Part shown: one piece after another, positions 1 through 13,900 of the stretch | How the letters are laid out: every line of letters begins with the position of its first letter | Numbering within the stretch: the first letter of the stretch is position 1 | Assembly: GCF_954871325.1 (NCBI RefSeq) | Contig: NC_088778.1 | Coordinates: forward strand, 24,165,120-24,229,119 | Direction: 5' to 3' | Origin: Gordionus sp. m RMFG-2023 | Lineage: Eukaryota; Nematomorpha; Gordioida; Chordodea; Parachordodidae | Length of the DNA: 64,000 bases | The notes under the pieces: generated by a model | What the model was told of the DNA's origin: nothing | Database searches by the model: none | The model's input: only the letters and a program-made list of their open reading frames with translations | Made by a program: the position numbers and the translations under genes

Positions 1-200
1 TTACTTATTGAAATTAAACGACATATAACATATGTCTTTTATTTTGAGATTTATATATTTAAATAAATTCGGGCCGGGCCGGGTGGGTAAATTTTTTTTA
101 AAAATTTCGGGTTCTGGCCGGGCCGGCAAAACTTTTTTAAAAAAAATTTCGGGCTGGGCCGGGCTTGAAAAATTAGACCCGATGCAGATCACGACCTCCT
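1..200. repeat. GC-rich CCCGG-word repeat at the window edge
   Basis: Units CGGGCCGGGCCGGGTGGGT, CGGGTTCTGGCCGGGCCGGC and CGGGCTGGGCCGGGCTTG are separated by T-run/A-run spacers of about 25 bases, closing with GACCCGATGCAGATCACGACC. The left part is cut by the window start. Confidence 0.6.
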
Positions 201-3200
201 AAACACTAACTTTGTAACAAAATAAAAACCTTTATTATACGAAATTAATCTTAACAAGCCCGTTGAAATTGTTTTAAATTTGATTTTTTAAAAAAAGTTT
301 TTATAATCTTAAATCGCATATGCTAAATAATGCTTAATAATGTTATGTGAAGCAAACTGGAATTAAAAAAGGAAAAACGGGCATTTATGAATGAACTATT
401 ATAAATAATATATATAATTATTTACTATAAAATTTCCATATTATTTTCCAAAACTGTTCCAGGAACCTTCCAAATTTTTCAAAAGTTCTTTTCTCTCCTA
501 AAATGATTGCACAAGATTTTTCTTGATAGGTTAAGGATAAAATAATCAATGTAAAATTAGTCAATGATCATTAAAAAGATATAATATTTTAGAATGAGCT
601 AGCCTATTCTTAGAAATGGAAATGAATAAAGTCAACATTATATTTGAAATTAAATTACGTTAGTCCTAATAGTATCAAGGGAGAAATTTATACATTTTTG
701 AATAAAATTCCTTATAGGATAAGAAGAAAAAAACAGTTATATGATCAATGTTGGACCATGCCTGAGAGTGAATTTAAATAACAATTTTTATCTAAGTAAT
801 AACATATAATGTGCTTTGTATAAATTCCTTTTATTAAAAAAAACAACACAATCCAATCCCTAAATTAAAACATAATGCAAGAAAAATGAAAGTATCTGTT
901 CTATAAATTTTCATTACAATTGATAGTTGACATTAAAATTTTATGCTCACTAAGTCGCAATATAAAAGAGCGTAGTAAAAAAGTATATGATTATATTATA
1001 TATTGGAGACCTGCAAAATCGAAATTTTAGAAGCCCGTCTATGGAAATTTTATAGATCAGACTTGCCTCATTGCAGCTCATTGGTAATTTCCTAGATTTC
1101 AGCCCCGACAGTAGTGGCTCACGAACATTTTTTTTTTAAAAAAGAGGCTTATAAGGAAAGAAATCTTAAAATAATTATTTTATTCTCTAAATGTTATGCG
1201 TGAAATTTAAATTTTCAGCAATAATTTTGAAGATTTAAAGATATTTTTCTATTTATTACAAAATATTATAAGAAAATGGATAGTAAAATATTTCCCTCTT
1301 TAAAAGTTTCTTTCATTTTTTTTTAAAATTAAATTTATTGTCATATTCAATCAGGCACAAAAAAAAAATATGAATTGGAAGGAAATGTAATATTAATATT
1401 TTTGGGCCACGGGTTCTACATTTTATTGATTATGTTACCATCAGTCGGTCCATAGAAAGTGAAATTTTTCTAAAAATATTTTATGATACAAAAAATCTTA
1501 GGACACTGTTTGTTTGCTCCCTATCTTAGTCTTAATTAACTAAATTTTATTAACAATTTCAGCCTGAAAGCAAAACAATGGAGTATCAAAAATTTTTTAT
1601 AAAAAACTCATAAATTAATCAATTATCCCTTTTCTCTAAAAAAAATCTAAAATAATTATGAATATTGTTTTATATAATAGAGATAATCTTGCTTAAATAT
1701 CCTAAATACTAGTATGTCGTGTTTTTGAACGATCTATCCTGGTCCGGTTTCTGAAGGACGCTTTTTGAAAAAACGAATCTTTTAAGGACTGATTTCTCAG
1801 GAAGTAAGACCGGATGCGTTTTAAGGCATATATTTATATTCAAATAATAAACATTATATGTTTACTCTTTCTTATATATGGTAATTAAAATTACCTATCG
1901 AAGAATAGACAAATTAATAATTTTAACATATAAAATTATTTTAAATGAAAAAAATGGCAGTTATATATAAAAAATTTTTTTTACCAATTACTCTATAAAG
2001 GTTTTTTTTGACCTTCTATAGTCAATTTAACATTTTCTTCTAGTTTTCCAAACTTTATTATCGAATACATCAATCAATGATAATATCATTATTTTCAATT
2101 TCCATTGAATTTTTTTTATAAATTCTTTTCGTCATGTTGATCCCAAAACTAGTTGGGATCTTTTAAAACGCGTCCTATCCTTTCATATTGATAGACAAAG
2201 GAAATAAAATAAAATATACTGACGAATAACTGATCGTTTATTTTACCATAGTCGTTTATTAAGGTATATATAATTCTAAACTTAAAATTGTTCCTTGGGT
2301 TGAACGCGTCCTTCAGACGCATTATAATAGGACTTATTTTGAATGACGGACTATGACGGTGTCCGGACAGACTTTTGCCGAACAATTAGTTGCATGAAAC
2401 AGTTATATTTTTTGTTTACAATTTCTCGTATTTAAAAAAGGTTTACTTTTTTATATGTTGTTTAAAAAAAGCTGATTGAACATTATGTGTACATAAAAAA
2501 AAATAATGAATGAGTGAAATTTTTTAAAATAAAATTATGATGGAACAAACTGATTTTTTTTAAAAAAAAAAAAAAAAAAAAAATTGTTTTTAGATTTATT
2601 ATATAAAAACAATTGTATTTCTAGCCAAAAATCTATGTTGGCATGTAATATAATTTAAATAGATGGGATGGGGTTTTAACATGTTATATCTTCTATAGAT
2701 AGAGATTATGCATCTTATTTATCACAAGACTTTTTTAACGATTTGAAAAATTGTTATCAAATCTAGCCCATTCTTAATTTGATAATAGGCAGGTATGATG
2801 CAAATCTAAATTCTTAAATGAGAAACCTGGAGGTGGAGACGTCCTCTTGTGTTTAAAGATAGTATTGTGGGTAGGAAAAGGAATTAAAACTCTTGATAGC
2901 CACTGATGCTCTTGTTCCACCTAAGACGTGCAAAAACAGTAATATGCTAAGATATAATTATGCCAAACCACTTATTTTAAAAATTTTTTAGAAATGGCGC
3001 GTTATTTTCTTTTCATGGGCCTTTCGATTACAGCCCTGGATGACGCTCGTCAGAATTGAATAGGTAAGATATAAGAAGAATACACGAAATGAATTTCTCT
3101 TGGGTGGATGCCAGCATAATTTAGATAAAAAGGAAGATATATTTATTAGTTAAATTTTAAATGTCAAGAAGAATCAATTTTGCTTATCCTTCGTTTCGAG

Positions 3201-3709
3201 ACCTAAGTGTTTTTCTATTTACTTTTTTAAACGTACACACCATAATAAAAATAATTCAATCTTTTTAAAAATATTTTATTCAACATATCTGAGATCCGAC
3301 GGACCACTTATAAATAATAAAGTTATATAATATAATATAATCAATTATTTATAACTTGTTATATGTATATATTCGTAATTATAATAATGAAAAAATTGTA
3401 TTTTTTTAAAAATGTTTAATTGAGCGTGTTATATTGAAATTAAATTATTTTATCATACTAATGGATTTTTTTCTCTTAAACAAAAAGGAATTTGACTTTT
3501 GTAATATTTACCAAATAATTTTCGATTTTTATTAAAAAATAGTGTGAAGGACGGGCGACATCTTAAGAATATATTTTATACTTTTTTTGCTTTATACCGA
3601 AAAATTCTTTAATGCAATTAAATTTGAAAAGGAATTTTTGAATTTGAACAATAATTTTTATTTTACTGAAATTGAATGCTAGATTTTACTTGTTATCAAT
3701 TTTTGTCTA
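201..3709. other. No recognised gene
   Basis: AT-rich. GGTCCGGTTTCTGAAGGACG at about 1740 and CGCGTCCTTCAGACGCATT at about 2303 share the word GAAGGACG in inverted form and could belong to one decayed element between 1725 and 2390. A long A-run lies at 2562-2582. Nothing else. Confidence 0.4.
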
Positions 3710-4055
3710 TTGTTACGGAATGCATGGTGTCAGTAAATAGTCACATTATGAAAAGATATTTTGAACCCCATATGTATTTACCATTTTTTTTAAAGCTAAC
3801 CCTATCCATGAGTTTTATAGAAATCAAGAATATGGAATAAATAATATATATTAAAACGTATTTGAAAAATTGTGAATTAGCCATATACTTTTAAAACAAA
3901 ATTTTAGCCAAATCCAGGCCTTCCACTATATTTAATATATACCATCCCCACTATCCTTACATCAGATATTGTACTTTATAAATTCCTTTTATTTTAAATA
4001 ATTTTAAGTATCAATTTATTATGTGACTATTTACCGACATGGTGTTCCGTAACAA
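3710..4055. mobile_element. MITE, 346 bp, TA flanks
   Basis: Terminal inverted repeats of about 40 bp: left TTGTTACGGAATGCATGGTG then AGTAAATAGTCACATTATGA; right, on the other strand, TTGTTACGGAACACCATGTC then GTAAATAGTCACATAATAA. TA on each side (3708-3709, 4056-4057). No coding content. A Tc1/mariner-type non-autonomous element fits. Confidence 0.8.
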
Positions 4056-4442
4056 TAATATTTATTTCCTATTTTTTTTTAAAAAAAAGTTAATATTTTG
4101 GAAAAAATAAATTCAATCCAACTTACAAATAATAAATATTATAAAAATGTATTATGTATTAAAATGTCTGGATTACGTTTATTAATTATTATAATTATTT
4201 TTTTTAGTAATTGATTTTGATTGTTCTATTTATTCACTTCTTCAATCGATTCATCAATGGAAATATTGTTAAACGAAAACTTATTTATAAAATGGGTAAG
4301 CCAATATCGTAAAAAAAATAAGTTTGAAGAATATTAATTACTTTGGAAAATATTTTATTATTTTTTTGTATGTATGTATGTATAAAATTGATTATAAATG
4401 AATCAAATTCTTTCCACGCACGCCAAATCTCAAGATTTTTTA

Positions 4443-4531
4443 CCCTGCATTCATAGAGCGCGAATTTGCGTTCCCCGATTTAAAAGTTAAAAATATACTT
4501 CGCTGCGAATTCGCCAACTGTGAATACAGGG
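4443..4531. mobile_element. PIF/Harbinger-like MITE (CCCTGCATTC family), TTA flanks
   Basis: Left CCCTGCATTCATAGAGCGCG, right (other strand) CCCTGTATTCACAGTTGGCG, each followed by an AATT-containing word. TTA flanks at 4440-4442 and 4532-4534. 89 bp. Relatives at 10355-10850 and 60693-60770. Confidence 0.8.
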
Positions 4532-5081
4532 TTATTGCTACGGAAATTCAATTTTTATAATATTTGTTTCGTTAATGTCCAAATGAATTTGAAAATAAGT
4601 ATTCCTTATTTTTTTAAGAATATATTTAGATTCTAGGGAGAAAGATACGCAATTTTTTTTTCAATAAAAAGATTTCTTCAAATATATTATATAACTAGAG
4701 CGGGACTCAGATATCTCAATAGGTGGCGGCTAAATTGTTTGATTTTTTTCGGCATTTAGGGGCAGCATGACTATTCTTTTCCAGAAAATTAGCACTACTT
4801 ACAGTTTGTTGAGAGACGGAGTTTGAGAAATATTATCAAATTTATGAGCAGAAATCCATATTTTTTTGAAGAAGAGAGATTTTGATCAAATTTTACCTAG
4901 AAATGCCAAAATATTTTAGATACGTAAATCTTTTGTAATTTTCACGCATAAAAAGTATTTCAAGATGGAATAAAAAATTTTATAACAAGAATAAATAAAA
5001 ATAAAATATATAAAAAATAATATTCTTCTTTCATGCTAGCGATAAAGTATCCCTTCTTACCTTTTTAATCTAAGTATTCAA

Positions 5082-5345
5082 CATAGGCTTATCCAGGATT
5101 TATTTAAGGGGAAAGAAGGCTTTTCGGTGGCTCTTTTAAAAATTATTTAACTTGTACTTTATTTTATTTTTCTTCAAAAAATGGGGTTTTATAAATGATA
5201 TATTATATCCATTTTTGGAAGAGATGGGTGCGGGGGAGGGAAAGTGTTTGGAGAATTTTTTTTTATTAGCTTAAAATGATATTTACGAAAACTGACAAAC
5301 ATGATAGAAAGAATTTCCCTCTCCTCCCTATTGGTTATGCGAATG
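5082..5345 (-). repeat. 'CATAGGCGTA' family repeat, reverse orientation
   Basis: Left CATAGGCTTATCCAGGATTT, then a G-rich block, TTATTAGCTTAAAATGATAT, TTACGAAAACTGACAAACAT and GGTTATGCG at the right. Shorter than the 374-bp copy at 48025, with the middle missing. Confidence 0.6.
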
Positions 5346-8268
5346 GTATTGTATTACTTCAATAAATTATAATAGGATCTTTATTCGCAAATTATATAAG
5401 TATAAATTTTTAAATTATATATTTGATAAGCCTTGTAAAAATAATATTAATACCATAACTTTATATAAGTTTTCTTTTATAAGAAATATTTGAAAAACAA
5501 CTTTAAGGCTTGAATTTTTTTTTATGACCTTTTGAAATTATATGCTACAACAGTATTCTTATAAGGCGTAACTAGATATAAAAACAAATGAGGTACGCCT
5601 ACATTTTATTTAACCCAACCAAAAAAAATTTCGAGCAAAACATCCCTAATATATTTAATTTAATTTTGTACCAAATTATTTCATTATTTTTTTTCCCTCT
5701 TTTTAAACTTTTATCCTTATAATATCATATTATTATGCTCGGTGTTAGATGTCATCAGACTTTGGGATTCAATCTTTTCCACAACGGACAAAAAGACATT
5801 CTGCCTTTACGTTTCTATAGCTATGCTAACGTAAATATGAATTTTTATTATTTTTTTTCTCTTAAAATTAAAAAAAAATTAACTTATTTTAAATCAGAGA
5901 TCTATTCCCATTTTTAATCCTGGAACCGTTTGGCCCATCCGGAGTTTTTAACATTGTCGGTTTTAAAAAGTCGACCCAACCCAGATTTGTAATTTTATTT
6001 TTTAGGCACCAGATTATACCCTAAAATGAATAAATATCATATATTTCTATTCACAGCATTTATTATATATTACTATTAGGCTAATTCGGAATCAGCTATT
6101 AAAAGAAGATTTCGCTCATAATTTGAAATTATTACAAGTAAGAGTAAATATATAAATGATTTTTGATAAATATGTATACACTATTATATATAATATTTTC
6201 TACCCCCCCCCCCTCCCAAAAATCAAATTATAAATGGAATGGATCAATATTCAATTGTACCATAAATATCATATGAGCAGGTACTTCTGCCATGACGGAG
6301 GCGGGGGGTTTTAACGCAAGATTGCCACTAGGGGGTAGTTTTGTTTTGGATTTCCTTTTTTTGTTGATTTTGATTTGAATCTCTCTTTTTTTGTTAATTA
6401 CATTTGGTAGGAGATAAATTGTCACTGATTTAGGTGGGGGAAGGGGGAGTTCTTGTAAACAAGTATCCGTTGTGACTTTTAAAGAAATATATAATTGTCA
6501 ATGTCATTCTATGAAAATAACTGAAAGAAACATTAATCCATGTTTTGCAAGAAAATCTTAAATAATAAAAATTGAATCTTTATTTCCTTTAATTTATTAA
6601 CTGTCCTTTTTAAATTAAATATCCATTACAATTTACTTTATTTTTAAATCTATAGAAAAATAAAATAGGAGGATTAATAAATATTTTAAAGTTATTTTAT
6701 TATATCACGACGAGTGTCATGTCATGCATACAACATTTTTTATAAAGAAGTATTTAAAATTTAATTTTAAATAAATCAATATTATTTAAATTATTGTCAT
6801 ACTTATAATGTGTAAAAAAAGTTTATCATCATAAAACAATTGCATTGTTATCATTTTTAGTTTTGAAAATTACTCAATAAGTGAGGCAATATAAATAGAT
6901 ATAAATAAAAGTTCATTTTTTTCAATTTTAAAGCAGATTTTTTCGTTGTAATCATATTGATTTGTCACTTAAACTTTTGTAAAAAAAGGATGACCCTTTA
7001 ATAATATCCTTTTAATTATTAAATATAGCTCATAATTTTAAATTTATACTGCTACTTTTAATTTTAAAACTTTATTCATTTAAAAATAAAAAATAATATC
7101 AATTTCAGTTAAAAACATTGTTAATTAATTCAAACGTATTTGGGGTAGGTGAATGGGGACAAAAATGTGCTCATAACATCTAAATTATATTTTATCATAT
7201 TTGAGCTTTAGCACGCTTAAAGATCTTTAAATCTTAAATTGACTTAAATACACTATATTTATCCAATAGGAAGTCAGCTTGATGCACCAACCTCTATAGT
7301 TAAATGTAAATGTTAAATAATTTCTTTAATTTAGTGATAATTTTTACAAGACTGTAAAAATTGTTTTCTTATAGTTTTAAAGCTTTAAAAAGAAGTTATA
7401 TTATGCCGTCATTTTAAATAGAATTATCCGAACATCGACATCTTAAAAATTATATCAAAGTCCTTAGAAATCGAACAGCAAGTCCTTGAAATAAATGGTA
7501 GCTCATACAAGGACTCGAAACGAGAGAGTCTTCCTGACCAAAATCCATTTATATAAATATTTTTTAAAAAATATACAAAAAAATCATTATTATTTTCCTT
7601 ATGATTATAATTTTAATATTTCGTGATTATTTTTGTATATATAATATATATTATATTAATTTATTTATATATTATATTAATTTATTTATATATTACATTG
7701 AATTATCATTTTTTATATTTCCCGAAGAACCTGAATATTTATTTATTAATTTTAATAAAAAAAATATTCTCTCTTTTACTAACTGGTGATTTATACGAGT
7801 TAAGTCACTTGGCGTCAAAGAGGAAAGGCAAAGTCTAATTTAAAATTGAAAACCCCTCCCCCCAAGTAATTGCTAATTTTGGATGTTAAAAAATTTTGTA
7901 GAATGTGGTCAGTTAATATTGTCAAAATGGGAACGCTAGCCTTAAAAATATTGATGGGCACTTAAAAATAGTCATTTTTTTGTTGTAAAAATTAATTTTA
8001 AGACAAAAATGTTAACTTTTATAATTAATTGAACTATATTAAAACCTTTTTGCCAGATTTCCTAAATAGAAATAAACCAGTTTTTCATTTAATTTAATAT
8101 GATATTTTTGGAAATTCTGTTTTTTTGCTAAGATCTATTTTTTTATATTTTAAACAAATTTATTCTACTAATGCTTATTATATGACAATTTGACGGAAAC
8201 TTTCATTACCTAAATAAACTTTCTAATATTTTTTAAAACTATAATGGAACCATAATCTAAAATTTTGC
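5346..8268. other. No recognised gene
   Basis: AT-rich. Around 6200-6440 a C-run and purine-rich words (GGAGGCGGGGGG, GGTGGGGGAAGGGGG) mark repeat debris. 7625-7695 is an ATATAATTTATTTAT-type direct repeat. A C-run is at 7854-7863. Confidence 0.4.
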
Positions 8269-8276
8269 CCCTGAAC

Positions 8277-8477
8277 CGGTGTTATTAAACGCTTCGTTTT
8301 GAGCCGATTTTAAATATGGCTAACTCATATTTTAGCCAGAAAGATATTGCCTGTCTCGAGATTTCGCTAATAGATGTCTAGACCTTTGTGCCATCTATTA
8401 GCAAAATCTTCAGCCTCTGGATAAAACATTGAGTTTGCTGTTTGTAGAAATTCAAATCGAGCAGTTTAAAAACACTA
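8277..8477. mobile_element. TAGTGTTG-family hAT MITE, copy 1, perfect 8-bp duplication
   Basis: Begins CGGTGTTATTAAACGC and ends, on the other strand, TAGTGTTTTTAAACTGC. Flanked by CCCTGAAC at 8269-8276 and 8478-8485, identical over 8 bp. Subterminal GTTTTGAGCCGATTTT / AAATTCAAATCGAGC and an inner hairpin CGCTAATAGATG / CATCTATTAGC. 201 bp. Confidence 0.9.
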
Positions 8478-8989
8478 CCCTGAACTATAGCCTTTATATA
8501 TTCTTTTTATCTAAATCATTTTTTTTATTCATATTCATTTAATTTCAAAATTATATTTTATATGGAGAGGATAATGTGATTTTAATATATAAATTTTATA
8601 AAGGCTTACAGGGTATCAAATATATTTAAATTTTAGTTAATAGAATACAAATCAAAATGATACACCCATCGACCGTAGTAAATCAAAATGATTGCCATTA
8701 ACTTACATTTACTAATTTTTCAGATAAGTGAAAGGTTTTTTAGCTTCTGTTTTTATATTTAATATTATTGTCCTTGGTTTTTTAATAAATTTTTTAAAGT
8801 TACGCGTTGATTAGATAATTAACGATTGTCCAACTCCTTAGGATAAAAAAGACTCATTTCGTAAATGTAGAATCCGATTACAAAAATTTACTGAAATATT
8901 GATGTAGTCATGGTACTATTGATGATATTATGTATGATCTTAGAAATACTAAATCTGACAGTTTCAGTGAAAGAAATATAGGAAAATGC

Positions 8990-9360
8990 TGCAACCCATA
9001 ATTTGAATATTTGAAAAGTCTATTGATGGGAAATAGGTATTCATTCCAATTTCATTGCTCAAAAAAGAATCATAATGTTAGTATTTGCAATAGATGGTTT
9101 TACATTATTTATAATATCTTTTAAAATTTAATCGGTTCTCAAAATCGACCATATATTTTTTTATTGGACAACGGGTGGCCTTTATGGAATGACCAACATT
9201 AAACCCCAATTTATATCTAATAGAAAATGTCTGGACTTTTATTAAAAATGAAGACATAGGTAAATATGGACCGCGATTTGATAAATTAGGCTAGGTATTT
9301 GTAGAGATTTTTCAAAAAGAAAGCGATCCAAACTGTCTTAAAAGGCCGTCATTGAAATGC
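8990..9360 (+). pseudogene. Tc1/mariner transposase remnant
   Basis: One frame gives FLLDNGWPLWNDQH (around 9160-9200) and a shifted frame gives LNPNLYLIENVWTFIKNED (around 9203-9260), matching the W-P-x-x-SPDLNPIENVW-x-x-(I/L)K block of Tc1-like transposases. Several stops and frame shifts; the aspartates of the catalytic triad cannot be verified. Terminal repeats were not identified. Confidence 0.7.
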
Positions 9361-10354
9361 ATTATTTCTCTAGCTTTTTGGCCTTCATTTTGATTTATTT
9401 TAAAAAGAAATTTGAGCCCTTCTAAATTGAGTTTTTAAACATCCCTAACTGATTAAATCCAGCCTGGCCTCCGGTAATCCAAACTAAGAATGACTTATAG
9501 TTTGTTTACACTTTTTATTTTCGTCGCTTCTCTTTGACTCTATCTTCTTGAAACTATTATGTATATATTTATCATTCGTATATCATAATAAATTTGATTT
9601 GAATAGCAAAGCAAAATATTTATATTTAAATATTTTATTAAAAAAAATAAACGATAATTTATTTTTCATAAAAAAAAATGAAATGTCAATAATATGTAAA
9701 AAGAAATATAATTGGATTACCAAAGCTGTCATAAAAATATCAATTTTTTGTATTTGTAAAAATAAAAAAATTATATACAATAATTTATCAAAAAATAATA
9801 TTATTTTATAATTTCAAATATATAATTATTTAATATAATGATTCAAAACTGCGATTTATTCGGATATTCTTGATAAATAAATTTTATATGCCTTGTTTGG
9901 TGGACACATTAAATTCCGAATATTTGGGGTAAAATTTTCAATAATATTAAAATTAAAATTTGTTGATGATTCAACTTGTCACTATTTTATTTTAAAAATT
10001 GTAATTTCTTGACTTTAGATTTTGGTCATTTAATTCAAACACCATTTAGTTCTGTTAAACCTTGTCATTTTTGATATTTTGAATTACATGTTTTCTCATT
10101 AAATTCTTAAATTTGGTTGCAAATAGTGTTTTATTTGATAAATAAGATTTCTAAATTTGTATTCCTTCTTGCTAAAATTATGCATTATAAAAAAAATTGA
10201 TGTTATTCAGGAATTTAAATAAATTCTAAATCTAAAAAATTATATTTAAAAAGATTAATGTAAATGTAAAAAATAATTATTTTTGATAGTTTATGTTCAT
10301 TGATGGCTATAGAATGGTGATGCTAGCAAACAACATTTTCTTTTGAACGCATAA
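9361..10354. other. No recognised gene
   Basis: AT-rich sequence with long A/T runs; short open frames here on both strands are composition artefacts. Confidence 0.45.
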
Positions 10355-10850
10355 CCCTTCATTCACAGCTAGCGCGAATTCCCATCTAGGTCAGGCTCGT
10401 AACCATTGAGGGAGGGGAGAATCTCCCCATCTTAAATTTCCCTGTTCTCATAAATATCATTTTTAGGCTAATAAAATTTTTCCCCCTACACCCCCCTCCT
10501 CTCACCCCTCTTTCCCAAAAAATTAGACAATGTATCATTATAAGGATAAGGAAGAATTTGAAATAAAAATTAGTAAATGTTAATAACTTTTTAAAATAAT
10601 GACTATAATTCAAAATTTTTAGAAAAGAAGCTTTTTAATAAAACAAATGTGAAAACCCAAAATTATTTTTATAAATTATAATTATAGCCAAAGGACTACA
10701 AGAAGTGGAGAAATATATGGAAAAAAAATTCACCTAATAGTGCCCCCCCCCCCTTAGCAAAATCCTGGATACGCCAGTGGGCTAGGTATATAAAAATAGA
10801 AGATATTTTGTAAACTTTGTCACGAATTCATGCTAACTGTGAATGCAGGG
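10355..10850. mobile_element. CCCTGCATTC-family MITE split by a 'CATAGGCGTA' element
   Basis: The left half CCCTTCATTCACAGCTAGCG then CGAATT and the right half CACGAATTCATGCTAACTGT then GAATGCAGGG are the two ends of the MITE seen intact at 4443 and 60693. Between them lies the repeat listed at 10389-10780, so that repeat inserted later. Ends about 140 bases before the LIM-homeobox start codon. Confidence 0.75.
10389..10780 (+). mobile_element. 'CATAGGCGTA' family element, inserted in a MITE upstream of the LIM-homeobox gene
   Basis: Left CAGGCTCGTAACCATTGAGG, right (other strand) CACTGGCGTATCCAGG. Flanks ATCTAGGT and GGCTAGGT share CTAGGT, a possible eroded 8-bp duplication. Family words: AAATATCATTTTTAGGCTAA, CATTATAAGGATAAGGAAG, GTTAATAACTTTTTAAAATA, ATAGCCAAAGGACTACAAG and CACCTAATAGTGCCCCC. 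Confidence 0.7.
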
Positions 10851-10990
10851 GGGTAGATGTCTTCTCCATTAAAAATTATTTTTCTTCTTTTCTATATAAA
10901 GAATAAAGATCTAAAATCAACAATAAAATTAGGCTTATCGCTTCTCAACTGAAATTTGAAAAAAAATAAATAATTAGGTTACCTTTAATA

Positions 10991-13900
10991 ATGCCAATCA
11001 GTTGTTCTGTGTGTCAAGATTTCATTAATGACAAATACATATATAAAATCGACGATAAAATATGTCACCAGAGTTGTTTGAAATGTTCTCATTGCGACTC
11101 GGAACTTGATAACGAGATAACATGTTACGTCAAAGAAAACCAATTATATTGCAAATTAGACTATATGAAGTAAATATGATTTATAGAAATAATTTATCAG
11201 GGTCCTAAGAATGTAACAAAACTCTTGGGGCCCTACCGTGAAAATCTCAAACGTTTCTGGGACGCTATTATGTGATTAGCAAGCAAGGGCGGACTGGCGA
11301 TACTACGGCTCATGATCTAATATTTATACCAAAATTTTTATGGGGATTTTGCCCTCTTAACTTCCATTTTGTGGGCCTTTGGCCCATCTTTACCTGACTT
11401 TTAACCGTATACCTTTTATAGGCTATTCTTATTAGGGAAGGCCCGGGTTTATATGACAGGCAGGTGTAATGCTTTTTTTGTTATAAATTTTTTAAATATT
11501 TTATAAGATTAAACTATCAGCATTAGACTAAAATAAAAAGGCTTTCATACTTTTAAACTAGTGGCCCTAATTAAGATTAATTAAAGTCCTATTTTTCACT
11601 ATCTACCAACAACCGTAGGTAGGATATGGCAAGCCCTTCGGGGTAAAATCAAAAATATCAAATGTAGTAACCAACAAAACAAAAAATTTATATTTATCAT
11701 AATAAATATATTATTAAAACAAATTATGAATATTAAAAAGAAATTAGTCTTCACAATAAAGCCGAACATAAAATAGATCATTATGCCCATTCAGGCCAAT
11801 TAGAGCATTACAAATCATAGCGCTTTTTAATTTTATTAGAACTTAAGCTGCATCTTACACGATTCCAATACTTTTTTAAAATCTGTTTTACATTTGACGT
11901 AGAATAATTCTTGGAAATTTTTTTCCTCTCATTTGACAACATTATCCCCTAAATATTTTTCAGCAAAAAAAAAGGAAATTGAAATCACCAAAATTAGTTT
12001 AGCAAAACCATACCTCCTTCCATCTCTATCTCCTTCCTCCTACCCCCCACTCTTATTATATTTCATTAATGATCTTACGTATTAAATCTTTTTATTCTAC
12101 ATTCATCGGAATATATTTTTTGTGCGACTAATTCAGACATTAGTAATTCAAATTCTACAATATTTTCAGATAATATTTGATCGTTTTATTTTTTTAAACC
12201 ATTTTCACTGCCTTTATTTTGATTAAAATAAAATCCAAATTACAAATACCTTATTTGGAAACTTCATTCATGGTTCATGCAGTAATTATAATCACATAGG
12301 GGTACCCAGGATCTTACTGGGAGGGGAGATTATTAAATTGATCCCCCCCCCCATACATTTTATTGGAGCGATTTAAGTCCACATATTTAATAGTCATTAT
12401 TTTAAAATTATTAACTTTTAAATAATTTTCCAAATGATTGTTTATAGATATTTTAAGGGAGAGTGAGTGGGATGTGTCTAAGAGTGAAATTTTTATTAGC
12501 TTAAGATGATATTCACGAGAACAGGGTAATTTCGGATGGAGGGAATTTCCCTTTGCACCCCTCTCCGTGGCTAAGCCTATGTTATAACGATATTCTTTGT
12601 TTAAAGAAAGCGCGACGAGGGTCAATTAATTTATGAAAAAATGTGTTTCAGAAAATTTATTTATTTTTTTAATCGTTCTTCAAAATCTATATATGTGTCC
12701 ATCTTATAAACACTTGCCCTTTGGACGCTTTAAGATTGACCCCATTTGGCCGTCCAAAATTTTGAAAAAACTTTTATGGTTCGTGAAAAATATATCTTAG
12801 TTGTTCGGCTCTTAATAATTTTTTTAAGGCAAAATGATAAATTTACATTATTCAGTCAGAATTTTAAAAAAAGGATTTTGCACTAACTGTCCGACTCGGA
12901 TAAATATTATGCATAAGTTTCCTGACCCGATTGCCCGCCGTTAATCTTCCGCCTATGGTTCCATTCCCATGAAACATCTGCTATGAATAGTAATAAGCTA
13001 CTACACCAGTGATGAAAAATAATTAAATTCATTAGGGGTACGACTTTTAAATTTTTAATACCTTTTCTAAATAATCAACTCAATTTAAAATAAAATAAGA
13101 TATAATTCCATCTAGATATTCCGATGGGTTATTTTATGTCAGAAAGTTTTTTTCTGACTTTAGGTAATTTCTGGGGATCTATTTCCAAAAACTAGCTTTA
13201 AAAATGGATTATAACTGTTAAATTCTCTCTAGTGCTCGAAAATCGACTTGGCTTTTAGTTTTTAAATACTTAAAGAGTTTCTTGTACGATTTTAGACTTC
13301 TTGCTATAATTTTATGAAAATAGTAACAAAGTTGCCTTTTTTCATAGGTAAACTGCTAAATCTAATGCCACATTCATATAAATTCTTTCAAGGGGGGTGA
13401 AAATATTAAAGTGCATATTTTAAAGTCTTACATTTTTATATATCATTTTATTGATAAAACTAAGATATTTTTGCCTCAGGTCTATTAGAAATTTTTACTT
13501 AATTGTTTTATTATAAAATATGATTCAAAGTTTTGTAAAAATTTATACCTAAATCTTATTAAAAATTAATATGATAAGAATAAAGATTATTTTATTAAAA
13601 TTAATAATTTTAAATCTGGAGTTGAAAAATAAATAATAGGAATTGACAAATATAATATATAAATAAATAAAGCTAAGTTTAAATCAGTTTAAAAATTTAT
13701 AAATTTTCCTATGCTAGCGTCAATGTCTTAATTTTTTAACTTTTGAGCACGTTTATTAAAACTAAAGAATCTGTTTTTACCTGAAATGTACACTATCATG
13801 TTTCGAATACCAAGTAGCGTAACTAGAATTTATCCATGGGGGAGGGGATTTGAAATTTTTAAATCCGAATTCTGAAATATGTCAATGTTAGAAGCCAGCA

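Noticed and set aside
2149-2385. A 78-codon frame on the minus strand
   Set aside because: No recognisable motif; the underlying DNA shares inverted words with 1740 and is more likely decayed repeat.
7601-7838. Open frames of 60-70 codons in AT-rich sequence here and at 9548-9811
   Set aside because: Nearly all residues are I, Y, F, L, K and N, as expected from AT-rich noncoding sequence; no splice context or family resemblance.
11280-11480. hAT terminus GGGCGGACTGGC in LIM-homeobox intron 1
   Set aside because: Similar to ends seen in other genomes, but no opposite end or duplication could be found, so no element is called.
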